Source: Chelonoidis abingdonii (lineage: Eukaryota; Chordata; Testudines; Testudinidae). Taken from it: a stretch of 64,000 nt of DNA. Below are positions 45,546 through 56,889 of this stretch, piece after piece. The position numbers and the translations under genes are program-made. Under the pieces are notes generated by a model. It searched no databases, was not told the origin of the DNA, and was given only the letters and a program-made list of their open reading frames with translations. Location of the stretch: contig NC_133771.1 of NCBI RefSeq assembly GCF_003597395.2, positions 45,845,132 to 45,909,131 on the forward strand, given 5' to 3'. The number at the start of each line of letters is the position of its first letter. Position 1 is the stretch's first letter.

Positions 45546-46126
45546 GACATGGAGAGTACAACTGTCATCTGCTCTAACTCTCAAGACAGAGACAAAAACA
45601 CCTACAACATCTCCACCAAGATTCTCAAAATTACAAATGCCGCACGAGGAAATAAGGAAACAGATCAACAGAGGCCGACTGTACTTAGAAGCTTCCTACT
45701 GTAAGGACCAAAAAAAACCCAAGAAAAGAACCAACAGATCCACTGGCCATACATACAGCCCAGCTAAAAAACTCCTCCAATGCATCATTCGGGATCTACA
45801 ACCCATCCTGGACATGATCCCACGCTTTCACAGGCTGGATGCAGGCCAGTCCTCGCCCACAGAAAACCTGCCACACTGAAACATATTCTTACCAAGCAGC
45901 TGCACACCCGGCACCATAGTAACTGTACTCAGAAACCAATCCATGCAACAATCTCATGTCAACTTGCCCACTATATTACACCGCGACCCCATCACAGGAC
46001 TAACCAGATCAGCCACAGCCCCACGGTTCATTCACCTGCACTCCACCATGTAATATACAACCATCATGATGCCAGCAATGTCCTCTGCTATGTACATCAG
46101 CCAAACTGGACCAGTCTCTACTGAAA
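45546..46126 (+). pseudogene. Penelope-like element, linker to GIY-YIG start, right arm
   Basis: A second PLE piece in the opposite orientation. It starts at tgcagggacatggagag and covers the end of the reverse-transcriptase region and the linker to the endonuclease. One frame reads AKKLLQCIIRDLQPILD (45760-45815). After a frameshift another reads HDPTLSQAGCRPVLAHRKPA, then RTNQISHSPTVHSPALHHV and VLCYVHQPNWTSLY, where the last segment is the GIY-YIG start. It stops near ggataaatggatcacaaatc, the same part of the element where the left arm begins. Both arms share an inverted stretch of about 85 bp. Confidence 0.7.
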
Positions 46127-46141
46127 AGGGATAAATGGATC

Positions 46142-46330
46142 ACAAATCAGGATACTGGGTTGGGACCTGGAGTAGAGGGCGGGCCCAGGTCCCTCCCTCT
46201 CCACTCCCCTCCTCCAAGGACACTAGGGGAGTGATTAAGAACTGGTTCAGAGGCAAGCAATATCGCCCTGAACCTACCCCAGAGAAGAGAAAGCGCGAGA
46301 CCCAGAGAACAGTACTGGCAATTTGCCACA
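46142..46330 (-). repeat. LTR-like repeat fragment
   Basis: gacctggagtagagggcggg is the inverse of the ccgccctctactcc text at 15.87 kb. It continues to ctaccccagagaagagaaag and ggcaatttgccaca. It directly abuts the PLE right arm. Confidence 0.45.
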
Positions 46331-49300
46331 TTAGGTACTTCCACAGTACAATAATAAGTTAACAATTAATATTATTACATTACATCTACAATCCCAAATC
46401 TCTATTAAAAATAAAGTGACTGCTGAGATGAAAAATTGACTAAAATAAAAAATATTCAGAATTATTTCCCTCCATAATGCAGTTTTTGCTAGGGTCTCAG
46501 AAGAGTTTGTAAAGGTAGGGACCATGCTTTGTCAGGTTAGGTAGAATGATGAATTTTCTTATTATTCTATTTAAATCTTAATCCATCAAGTAGTGAAGAT
46601 GAGTATATACATTCTGTATTCAACTCTTCTTTTCCAGAGCAACATTCGAGTAAACAGGCCTTGCCGAGGTGTTCTTTGTGTAAGCTGGAGGAAGGAAATC
46701 CTTCCACCTGGACTCTGAATGCTAGTGGACTGGGTGTTTTCCACTACAGCCCTCTCTTGCCAGTAGTCTACACCATGTGGAGGATTGTTAGTGTCTCATT
46801 TCCCTTCTAATCCCTCTTTTCCTTCCATACACAAAATGAGGTCACTTCTATCTCCCCAGTTGTCCATAGCTGCCAGCAGTGACCACACCATGAATGGAGC
46901 AGAGAATCTCACTTTCCAATAGATTAGGGACCACATTTTTGTATGATGCTGAAATAGCACAGTAATGTTTGCAATACATTTTTAAAAAATTTTTTAAGAA
47001 TGCTGAAAATAAACGTGATACAGAACTGCAGTTGATGTACCTTGACCTACAGAATATCAGTGTGATTTTGCAGTACTCTGATAAACGGTTGCTAATTATC
47101 TTTTGGAAATTGTAAAGGATGTTTAATGTAAGGGAGGTTTTTTTCATTTATTATGACTTTAAACCAAAAGAAACTATATCATCTATAAATATGAAAGTGC
47201 ATATGACTTGAAAAATTACACAAATACAAGCTGTTTTAAATATAAGAATAGGAATTTATAGAATGCAAATAGCATGGCTAAATCTTTGACATTAAAACAA
47301 ATCTGTGTGCATGTAGCAATACCCATTTAATAATATACATTAGTAACAAAATACAATACTTTGTTTAGCAAAACCAAAAGTGCTCAGTGGTTCTTTCTTT
47401 GTGTATCATCTCTTTTTTGACATTTGTAGAGGGTTTTTAATGGATTAATTTTTCCTCCCAAACATGCCTATTTACTCACTTCAGTGATTACACACATTTT
47501 GCACATTAGAGGACAGTGTGTACTTTAAAAATGGTGACTATATCTACTTAGCACCTTACTTGATTTTCCAGCCTCACCTTTGCCTTCTGCCCCCAATGTA
47601 AATAAAGGACAAAAAGCTTAAATACAAGGGAAAAGGAGAAGCTAAAGTGATCACTCATATTTGTTTTTCTCACCTCAAAGTACATTCTGTACCTTTTCCA
47701 AGAAAGTGAATCCCTCAAATGCCACTTGAGATTTAAATGAAAGTGCACCATCATATTAAAAACAGTAGGCCATCTTTTGCCAACCTGACTCATGTTGAGT
47801 AAAAACCTTATTATGCAAGTATTCCAGTTGAAATCACAGGGCTATTCACCTCGAGTAAGACTGAAAGAACCCAATTCACTGTGAAAAACTCTTAGGTTTG
47901 AAGACATTTAGCAGAATTTGTCATTTGAATTAAGATTTCTTTATAAACAAAGTCATTCTGTTCTTATTGTACTTGTGCACCAGCTAGATGTAAAGACCAC
48001 TGCATTTCTTCAAGAGATATGTTTGCTTTAATGTTGTTAAGAGAAATAAAAAGTTCCTCCCTGTACACGTTTGCAGATTGATTTCTGTAATAATGTTGAT
48101 AAATGTTTCTCTGCAGCATAGACAAAGTGTGTGTGTGTTTGTTTCTGAGAGGGAGACCTTTCTTCTTCTCCTTTTTGGTAAGCTGAACAGAAGGATCTAT
48201 TTTTTGACAGGCTGCCATTCTCAGGAGGGCATAAAATCTGCATTTCCTTTCATTTGTCTGGATTAGTGGATTATCGTGCAGTCTGCCTTGGTGACTGAGA
48301 TACTTTATATCTTGAATCTCTGAGTTCTTCTAACTGATATAATAACAGGTGTGTTTCTGAGATTTGGCATGTTATTTGGAGAGGGAGAGGTTTTAACACA
48401 TGGCTGAGTTCTATCTCACAGTCTTAATCATTTTTTCTCTAGGACCTCATTTCAACAGCCAACACTATACTAATACAGAAGTAATGCTTTTTACTTTTGC
48501 CTCATTTTGTGATAAAAGTACATCAAAGGGCAAAGTTAGAAGTCTGCCTCTAGTCCTTGATCTAGTTTCAGAAAGGGGAGAGAAAAAAGAAGGGAATGAT
48601 ATTACTGAAGCAAAAATAATGTGTGAAAAGGGAAGGGTTTGTATAATGATCCCAGATTATACTACTTCAGTCACAAACAAAATGTAAAAACATTTAAGAC
48701 TGAAAGGCTTTTTCAGTTAATACCCCCCTAATAATTGTACTTAACAAAAATTCAATAATTTAAAACCCCCAACTGTTAGAATATCTGGAAACAAACAGCT
48801 ACAGGTCCTTGCACCTCTGCATGGGTCAGCCACATGTGGACATCTGAATTCTGTGGTGGGCTCCAGAACTAGGTTATGTACAGACAGAAAATATTGAACA
48901 AAGTCTGGAACAGAGGGATAGAACCTATATCCATCCTGGATTAAAACCATGGCAGATCTTTTCTTCTCCTATATTCTGTGACCAACTCTCAGCAGTCTTT
49001 ATAACATGATAACTTTGAACAAAACTATAAAACTGTCCAGCTGCAAGAAACCTATTTTCTACTTAATCCGGTGGTTCTTCACCATGGTTTGTGGTGGTGA
49101 TGGCTGGGTTGGTCTCAAAGAATTGCTCGAGCCTTCCTCATTTCAAAGATTTCTAAAAGACTAGCTGAAATACATCCCTGGTACAGCTCTATTGACTTTC
49201 ATGCAGTTGTACCTGCATAATGGGCATAGGGAGTCTAGAGGGTGCTGAGGTAAAATTCACATATACCATGGTTCAATTTTGTCCCATAAAACTATAATCT

Positions 49301-49405
49301 TCATATTCTTCTTTACAGATTTATGAGTAATCTCTTTCTTTCTGTCCACTTTATTTTTAAATTCAATCCTTACTCTGTTCTCACACTCAGTTGCTAATCT
49401 AAGTA
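46331..49405. other. Gene-free sequence, about 3 kb
   Basis: AT-rich. The longest frames (95-105 codons) show no motif or codon pattern. A short (GT)n run is at 48128-48140. No repeat recognised. Confidence 0.5.
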
Positions 49406-49484
49406 TAAATCATAGAAATGTAAGACTTTGGTAGTTCATCAAGTCCAGTCCCCTGCACTGAGGCAGACTAAGTATTATCTAGAC

Positions 49485-49834
49485 TAGTGGTTCTCAAACT
49501 TTATTTCATTGTGACCCCCTCCTGACAACAAAAATTACTGCATGACCTCAGAAGTGGGGACCAAAGACTGAGCCCACCCAAGCCCCGCCACCCTACGCTC
49601 AGGGCGGCCAAAGCTGAAGCCCGAGGGTTTCTTCCCTGGACGGGGTGGGGGTATATAAGCTTAGTCCTGAACAATGGAGGTTCAGCTTTGGCTTCAGCCC
49701 TGGATGGTAGAGCTTGGGCTTCGGCTTGGGCTTCAGACTTGCTGGGGTCTAGGGCCAACAACAGCCTTGGCGACCTCATTAAAATGGGATCCCAACTCAT
49801 TTTGGAGTCCCAATTCACAGTTTGAGAACCCCTG
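49485..49834. mobile_element. hAT transposon (350 bp) with perfect TSD ATCTAGAC
   Basis: Ends are tagtggttctcaaacttta and cagtttgagaacccctg, inverted apart from the decayed first base. ATCTAGAC is exact at 49477-49484 and 49835-49842. The 105-codon minus-strand frame inside is a by-product of GC-rich repeats and not a transposase. Confidence 0.9.
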
Positions 49835-49878
49835 ATCTAGACCATCCCTTACAGGTGTTTGTCTAACCTGTGCTTAAA

Positions 49879-50011
49879 GTATCAGAGGGGTAGCTGTGTT
49901 AGTCTGGATCTGTAAAAGCAGCAAAGAGTCCTGTGGCACCTTATAGACTAATAGATGTATTGGAGCATGAGCTTTTGTGGGTGAATAAGATGCCACAGGA
50001 CTCTGCTGACC
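49879..50011. mobile_element. Penelope-like 3' tail fold-back with 9-bp TSD
   Basis: Minus-strand PLE tail: gtatcagaggggtagctgtg, agcaaagagtcctgtggcac, gagcttttgtgggtgaata. It then turns over into gatgccacaggactctgctg. The flanks GTGCTTAAA at 49870-49878 and 50012-50020 are identical. Confidence 0.85.
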
Positions 50012-50214
50012 GTGCTTAAAAACCTCCAATGACAGAGATTCCACAATCTGCCTAGATAATTTGTTCCAATGCTTAACTACCCTATGGGACAGGGTGTGCA
50101 TACACTGCACTGAGCCAGAAGGGATTAACCCCACACTATGGACGGAGGAAGTCCTGCCCCTCAGTTTGACTGTGAACAGTTATAACTACTCTGAGAATGG
50201 TTTTCCAACCAATT

Positions 50215-50470
50215 GTGTCCCCACCTTATGGTAGGTTCATCTAGACTATATTTCCCTAGTTTGTTTATGAGTAGGTCTGCCAAATAGATAATTCTGTCAT
50301 CCATCAAAATCTATGTTTCTCAGTTACTCTCTCCTCTGTTGAGTCTACCTTTACCTTTTAGCTATTCTTCACATTCCTTTGTCTCTTTCCAGAAAACTTG
50401 TAACTTCTTCATTAACCTTTCCAGTTACTCTGGGTTTTTTTGTTTCTGTCTCCAGCAATGCTCTTCACAA
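50215..50470 (-). repeat. Possible CR1 internal fragment
   Basis: atttccctagtttgtttatg and neighbouring T-rich text resemble antisense CR1 ORF2, in line with the CR1 end just to the left. The intervening 50095-50210 looks like a separate insert (tgcatacactgcactgagcc). Confidence 0.35.
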
Positions 50471-51160
50471 AGAGGGAAATTAGTACCTACGCAGAGTGCT
50501 GGATCAAGGCCTCGATACCACTAATGCCTTATTTTGAGAATTCCAGGGGAACTTACGTAGTGCATAGGTGTTCTGCTGGCCCATTGCACAGAGGTTAGTT
50601 TACTTATAATGAAGGGGGATGAAACAATCTTTGATCCCCTGTCAATGTCTTATTATTTGTTTGTGGTCATGCCCAAGATACGCTAGTCAATTTTCAGACA
50701 TTAAAGAAGGTCTGGTCACTAATCAGTGCAGATGACAGTCTAAAGACAGACAAATGAAGACAGTTCAGAGAAAGGGAACAAACAAAAGAGAACTTCTGTT
50801 CATGAGATTCACGATAGGCTGCTGATGTAATATTCTTTGGCATAGAGAGATTAGCAAAGCTGAAACATTCTGTATTCTCAACCTAGAGTACAGGAATTTT
50901 AGAAAAGCTGTCTGTCATACAAATATATATAAAATATGTATACTTTATAGTCACTCTGTATTTTGTGTCCCACAATTTGTTTTATATTTTGCTTTGTAGT
51001 TTCTCTTTTAACAACAATTAAATGCACATTTGTTTATTCTTGTTTTTTTCCCAATAGTGAGCGGTTATTATATAAATTGAATATGGATCACTTAGTCAAC
51101 AATGTGATGCGTTTGCAAAAACCATGGTTAATGTTCTGGGGTGTATTAACATGTATGTTG
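50471..51160. other. Gene-free sequence
   Basis: Nothing recognised. Confidence 0.45.
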
Positions 51161-51164
51161 TCTT

Positions 51165-51724
51165 TAAGACATAGTGTCACACTCTACTCACCACTGGTGA
51201 GGCCTCAGCTGGTGTAGTGTGTCCAGTTCTGGGCATCACACTTCAGGAAAGATGTGGAAAAATTGGAGTGACTCCAGAGGAGCAAGAAAAATCATACAAG
51301 GTTTAGAAAACTTGACCTATCAGGAAAGGTTAAAAAAAACTGGGCATGTTTAGTCCAGAGGAAAAAAAAGACAGAGGGGACCTGATAAGTCTTCAAATGT
51401 GTCAAGGACTATTGTAAAGAGGATGGGGATCAGTTCTCTGAGTCCTGTCCTGAAGGTAGGACAAGAGGTAATCTGCTTAATCTGCCGCAAGGGAGATTTA
51501 GGTTAGATATTAAGAAATCTTTCTAACTCTATGGGTAGTTAAGCACTGGAATAAACTTCCAAGGGAGGTTGGCAGAATCCCCATCGCTGGAGGTTTTCAA
51601 GAATAGATTAGACAAACATTAGTCAGGGATGGTCTAGGTACATGGTCCTGATTTAGCACAGGGAGTTGAATTTGATTAACTCTCAAGGTCCTTTCCAGAC
51701 CTACATTTCTATGATACTATGATA
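51165..51724 (+). repeat. CR1 LINE 3' end
   Basis: Sense CR1: ctggtgaggcctcagctggt, tgtccagttctgggcatcac, aagggagatttaggttagat, ctacatttctatgatactat. At the position where hATs sit in the 36-kb and 49-kb copies this copy reads tggtctaggtac without insertion. Confidence 0.9.
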
Positions 51725-51974
51725 CAGCCAGGACCTAACAGCCAGGACTGGGAGATGGGAGAAAAACGGAACACGTGAAAGAAGGGATCTTTAGAGTCAG
51801 TTATCACATTTATTATCCTTACAGTGATGTCCAAGTACAAAACTAGAAATGGAGAGGACAGAAAAAAAAAGAGAGAAAAGAGCCAAGCACAGAGTATTTA
51901 TTAAAACTCATTAAAAGGGTGGATAAGAGGAAAAAGATGTAAAGCCTCCATCAATATAAAAAACTATAACTATT

Positions 51975-52085
51975 CAAATCAGGAAAAGAAAGAGTCGAAG
52001 ATGCCATTTTCTTTCTTGAGGCACTCAAGGAATATAGATTGTTCAACAGAGTCAAAAGGTGCACTAAAATCAAGCAGGATGTGAA
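51975..52085 (-). pseudogene. L2-type LINE reverse transcriptase fragment
   Basis: The minus strand reads ILLDFSAPFDSVEQSIFLEC, then LKKENGIFDSFF. This matches the LLDLSAAFDTVDH-type motif holding the first catalytic aspartate in L2 and related LINEs. Only about 35 codons are readable. Confidence 0.6.
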
Positions 52086-53355
52086 GAAAGGATGAGGGAT
52101 ACCTCTCAGTTTTGAGAGATTTATCACTTATGGAAGTACTGTCTCATCTCTGGGACAGGGTGACTGAAAAATGCGAAGTGGTTTGCTTGGCAAGATGATC
52201 AGTGTGGTGGGTATATGCATTCTTGGACTGATATGATGAATGGAAAAAAGGACAGTAATTCTTTAGACATGCATTGTGTCACACTCTCTTTGCTAATATG
52301 CAAATGAATCCATATGTATAAAACAATAACAATCAGAGCCTGGCATTTGCTGGCTATTACTGGCATGATATGGTACAAACAACATCCAACTACACTATTA
52401 AATCAAGATCCAGAAGTATAAAGCCTTTCCAACATTTTATTCTGTAAAAGCTCTATTTTATCTGCCCATTATCGTTTTAGGTTTATAAACTGTATATTGG
52501 GCTCTGCATTCTTATAATTCACTATGAACACACAGACTGTACCTTAAATGCATCCTGTGCCTCCTAGTGGCTACAGAAGCTTTTTCATCAAGAGAAATAA
52601 ATCTGAGTAGGAGTTACAAAGCCACATTGAAGCCACTCAGGAAACACTATAGTTACCATCTTTAGATTGTATTAAGTATATATTTTCTTTTTATTGTCTC
52701 CCAATTCCAATCTGTTTTGGTTTCAATTTACTTTAATGGGCATTGGGTTAGGCACATAATGAAGTAACTATCAATTTAGCAAAGACAAAATTGGCTAGGC
52801 TTTAAGGTTTATCACCAAATTACATGCATCACAATGACAAACACTGTAAGCTTGTGTTCTCATATTTGCATATATTTTCTGATCAAAAATAATTGACAGT
52901 GTATTTGCTTTCTATACTTTTTAATTTAATTACCAGCATAAATAATGTAGAGAAATGATTCCTAGTTACTTCTTTTTCACATAGGTGTATGTTTTCTTCC
53001 CAGGTGACAGGGATGAATTGACTTACTAGCCAATACAATATTAGCACACCTCTACACTGTGCAACGGAGATTTATAATAATAGGACTCATTGTACCTTTT
53101 TTTTTTTTGAATGTATCATTGTTGTTTCCATTGTAAGATTGAATTATCAGGGGTAACCATCTCAAATGTTTCAAGTTGATTTGGTTTGGGCTTTGGGAAG
53201 GAGGCATCGTGAATGCAAATTTCTCTATCTGAATGGCTAATACAGATCTATTTTTTCCTGTCATAAAATATGTGGATACATCATTTGGACCTATTTTCAA
53301 ATTCTTTGAAATTATTTAATTTTGTTACAATTTTTTGGTAGAGCAAAGGTCCATG
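52086..53355. other. Gene-free sequence
   Basis: AT-rich, with a T10 run near 53099. Nothing recognised. Confidence 0.5.
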
Positions 53356-53360
53356 CCACC

Positions 53361-53484
53361 TAGGGTGACCAGATGTCCTGATTTTATATGGACAGCCCCA
53401 ATTTTTCGGTCTTTTTCTTATATAGGCTGCTATTACACCCCACTACCTGTCCCAATTTTTCACATTTGCTGTCTGGTCACCCTA
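53361..53484. mobile_element. Short terminal-inverted-repeat element (124 bp)
   Basis: Ends are tagggtgaccagatgtcc and tgtctggtcacccta, inverted. The flanking 8-mers ATGCCACC and CTGCCATT share TGCCA in register, which could be a decayed hAT duplication. Confidence 0.65.
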
Positions 53485-54133
53485 CTGCCATTCAAAAAAA
53501 AGTCCTGAAAACTCCCTATTTTTCTTTATGATTATGTTATGATTATCTAGTCTGACCTCCCCCATAACTCAGCCATAGAACTTCACCCAGTAATTTCTGC
53601 TTTAAAGCCATAACTTCCATTTGAGCTAAAGCATATCCTTCAGAAAGAAATTCAGCTTTGATGTAAAAACTTTAATCAATGGAGAATCAACCATATCCTT
53701 AGGCGAATTGTTCCAATGTTTAATTAACCTAATTGTTACAAAGTTATACCATATTTCTTGTCTGAATTTGTGTCTCTTAAGCTTCCAGTTACAGGAAGTC
53801 AAGTCACCTTTTAATCTTTTCTTGGATTATCTAAGTAGATTGAGTTTCTTTAGTCTTTCACTATATGATATGTTTTCCAGATCTCTAATCATTCTTGTAG
53901 CTCTTTTCTGAATCCTTTCCAACACCACCACCATCCAACCCTGCATTCTTTTTGAAGTGGGATTCAGATTTGGACATAGTAATGATTACACTAATGCTTT
54001 TCACAAAGTTAATACCACCTTCATTGTCCTACTTGATATTCCCACGCTTATACATCCAAGGATTGTGCCCATCTTTTATCTACAACATGACACTGGCAGC
54101 ACATGTTCAATTGTTTATCTACCATGATGCTTA

Positions 54134-54416
54134 AAGGCTTGTCTCCATTAACATTTAGTTTATCTCAAGTTGGGGTGGAAACTATCCCACGCTTTCCTGC
54201 CATGGACTAAGTGTCCATGTGGACCTGATGATGGTTATTAACATTAGTTAATCCACTTTGATTACTCCTATTTCAAAGGAAGACTACATCAAAGTGGATT
54301 AACAAACTATTAATGCTCATCAGAGTACATACAGATAGATAGTTTGTAGCAGGCTAGTGCAGAGTAGATTCACTCCCCAGCTTGCCGCAAACTAAATGTT
54401 TGTGCAGACAAGACTT
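54134..54416. mobile_element. MITE (283 bp), TA target, inside CR1
   Basis: Ends aaggcttgtctccattaaca(tttagttt) and (aaactaaat)gtttgtgcagacaagactt pair over 28 bp with about four mismatches. TA flanks both sides. An inner inverted pair, gttaatccactttgat and atcaaagtggattaac, lies near the middle. CR1 text is continuous across the insertion (ctaccatgatgct | tagtccttttcagaatcact). Confidence 0.8.
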
Positions 54417-54689
54417 TAGTCCTTTTCAGAATCACTGCTTCCTCAGGTACAATCCCCTATCTTATAAATGTGACCTACATTCTTTGCTCCTAGTTGTATG
54501 ACCATCCATTTGGCCGTGTTGATTTGAAATTTTGTTCAAATAAGCCTTACCACCACCATACCACGCAATCCGTACCAGTCTTTACAACTGACCTGTCCTC
54601 AACATTAATTACCACTTCCACAATTTGTGATATCTATAAATTTTACCAGCAATGATTTTATATTTTCTTCCAATGATTGATAATTATAG

Positions 54690-54800
54690 TAATACCTAGA
54701 TCTTCTATAGCATTTTTTCATCAAAGCACCTTACATATGAGGTCAATATAATCCCCATTTTGCAAATGGGGAAACTGATATGGAACAGTGTTGTGCAAAG
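54690..54800 (-). repeat. MIR SINE fragment
   Basis: aagcaccttacatatgaggt, then ataatccccattttgcaaat and ggggaaactga follow the antisense MIR order. Confidence 0.5.
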
Positions 54801-55380
54801 AACAATTGTTTGAGGGACCCCTCTGGATGATAGTTTCTCATTATCAGCTCACCGGTTTTAATATACTTAATATAGGCAACATTGATTTTGTCTACTGTTA
54901 TTTTTTAAAAAAAATCTAAATAGAATGTAGGACTAGGTCAAATGTCTTAGTGTTGGAAATCTCACTATATTATGTCAATGCAAACTTGTAATCTCATCAA
55001 AAAGTGTATGAAGTTTGATAAGACTTATTTTTCATAAAACTATGTTAATTGGCATTAATTATCTCTTAAACATTTGATTTTTTACTGATCATGTCCCATA
55101 ATGCCCTTTCCATGATTTTTCCCAAGATCATTGTTGGGCCAACTGACCAGGTTGGCCCAGGAAGACTTGTTTTACGGGCCTCTGAAACTTCCCCATTGCA
55201 ATAAGATTTGTTAAGTTACCATTAGTGGTTGAGAATGCCTCTCAGCCAATTCTTTTAATACTTTTGAATGCAAGTTATCTGGACTTTCTGATTTAAAAAT
55301 GTTTAACTCTTAGATGCTGTTAAACATCCTCCTCGGTTATTAATAGACTATAAATTATTTCATTATCACATCATCATCTC

Positions 55381-56884
55381 CCAGGTGGGGGAATTCTGTG
55401 GCTATTGTGTGTGCATGTAGGAAAGCTGTTCAGCATACTCACAACTCAATGCCAGAGGCAAAAAAAATATCACTCTATGACAACACTGGGAGTTTAGGGC
55501 CCTTAGCAACTCAGAGTACTGGGCCCTAAAATATCACCATAATCAGTTGCTGGGATCTCTGACCTGAGGCACTTCTTCCACAACACTTTAAATACATCTG
55601 AGAGAGAACTGGTAATGGGTAAACATCCAAATGTTGGGAGTTTGAACTTTCAGATATTTATCAGAAAAGACCCTGACTTTGGTTATAAGTTGAGATAAAT
55701 AGAACCTCCACAAGACTACACACCTAAGCCAAAAATGCATGAAAATGCTTTTTACAACATTTCTGAGGCTTATACTTCAGATCCTTGACCAAAAATATGA
55801 AATATCAGAGCCTAAGAAAGATTGATTTTAAAATTGGTTATCAAAATGGCAAGAGGATTCTGAAGGATAAGGGAATGAATTGTGTGGGGAGGGTTTCTGA
55901 AGCAGTTCTTTTATCTCTAACTGGAATACAATGGATATTTAACTAGTGTCCTTGCATAACAGTGCATAAAACTATGTGACTACCAGGCTGGAAGCTCTCT
56001 CTGATTTTAATGTAAACACTTACGAACCTGCACCAGTTATTTTCCCTGATTGCACACCACAAGCTGGTTGATTGGGAACATAGTATAGTCATATGCTGCC
56101 AGTAACTACTAACATTCTCATTCTGATAAAAACTATAGAGCCAGATTCTCTGTTGTTAACCAATTTAGCTCCTTTGACTTCAAAGGAACTGGTCTTTTAC
56201 ACCACCAGACAATTTGGCCCATAATGGCACAATTATCATTCTGTAACTGCAGTCTTGCAAGGCTGTTGTTACCTCCTGAATGTTTCTGAATTCCAGTTGT
56301 CTTTGTTGGGGAATGAAGCACCTTGACAACTCAGGCTCTAAAACTAGGAAATAGTCCAGTTGTGTGGTCACTCACTGCAGGGTTCAGATTTTAATCCTTT
56401 CAAATTTCTTGGATAATGTTGCAACATGTCATTTTGGTTTAAATACAGCAATTTACTGGCTAAAGCCAAGACTATTTCATTGGTGCATCACTTGTCTTTT
56501 TAATTTCAAATATTTTTTACTAATTTAGCAATTTGCATCTTCTTCATCTAACTCTGTTGGTGCTAGTTCTTGGTCACACCAATTTTGCTATCATTGACCA
56601 TGAAAAGGATTATATCATCAGCAGTGGAGACACCTTCCAGTGCTGAGGGATGCAGAGGTGGAATAGGTCTCAACTGGGAGCAGCCAAGGAAGTGTTCTAC
56701 ATGATCCCTCTCTTTCTCTCTCACCCTCACCTCAGCATGTGAGAATTGGTGTTTCTCTTTTTCCCCCTCAACTACCCTCTTACACTTCCTTCTTTGTGGT
56801 CAGGGCCTGGCGGTAGGTCACCTGCTGTTTCTGAGGCCTCAGCTCTGGGACTTGTCCTGTCCACTGCTGCTGCCACTGGGCAGT
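55381..56884. other. Gene-free sequence
   Basis: Nothing recognised on either strand. Confidence 0.5.
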
Positions 56885-56889
56885 GGGGG

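Larger units (their letters stand above)
49409..50090 (-). repeat. CR1 LINE 3' end carrying two insertions
   Basis: CR1 reads aatcatagaaatgtaagact ... agtcccctgcactgaggcag, breaks for a hAT, resumes catcccttacaggtgtttgt, breaks for a PLE tail, and resumes gtgcttaaaaacctccaatg ... tgcttaactaccctatggga. Both insertions have clear target duplications, so the order and host are certain. Confidence 0.9.
53545..55380 (-). repeat. Long old CR1 LINE copy with insertions
   Basis: Antisense CR1 from its 3' side (gattatctagtctgacctcc) through ttgttccaatgtttaattaa and cttgtagctcttttctgaat into ORF2 (tgaccatccatttggccgtg; tttaccagcaatgattttat; catgatttttcccaagatca). It is the longest CR1 tract in the window, interrupted by a MITE at 54134 and probably a MIR at 54690. 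No open frame survives. Confidence 0.75.

Noticed and set aside
48400..48687. 95-codon frame with a hydrophobic start resembling a signal peptide
   Set aside because: There is no family match, no splice context, and the AT-rich flanks have no other coding sign.
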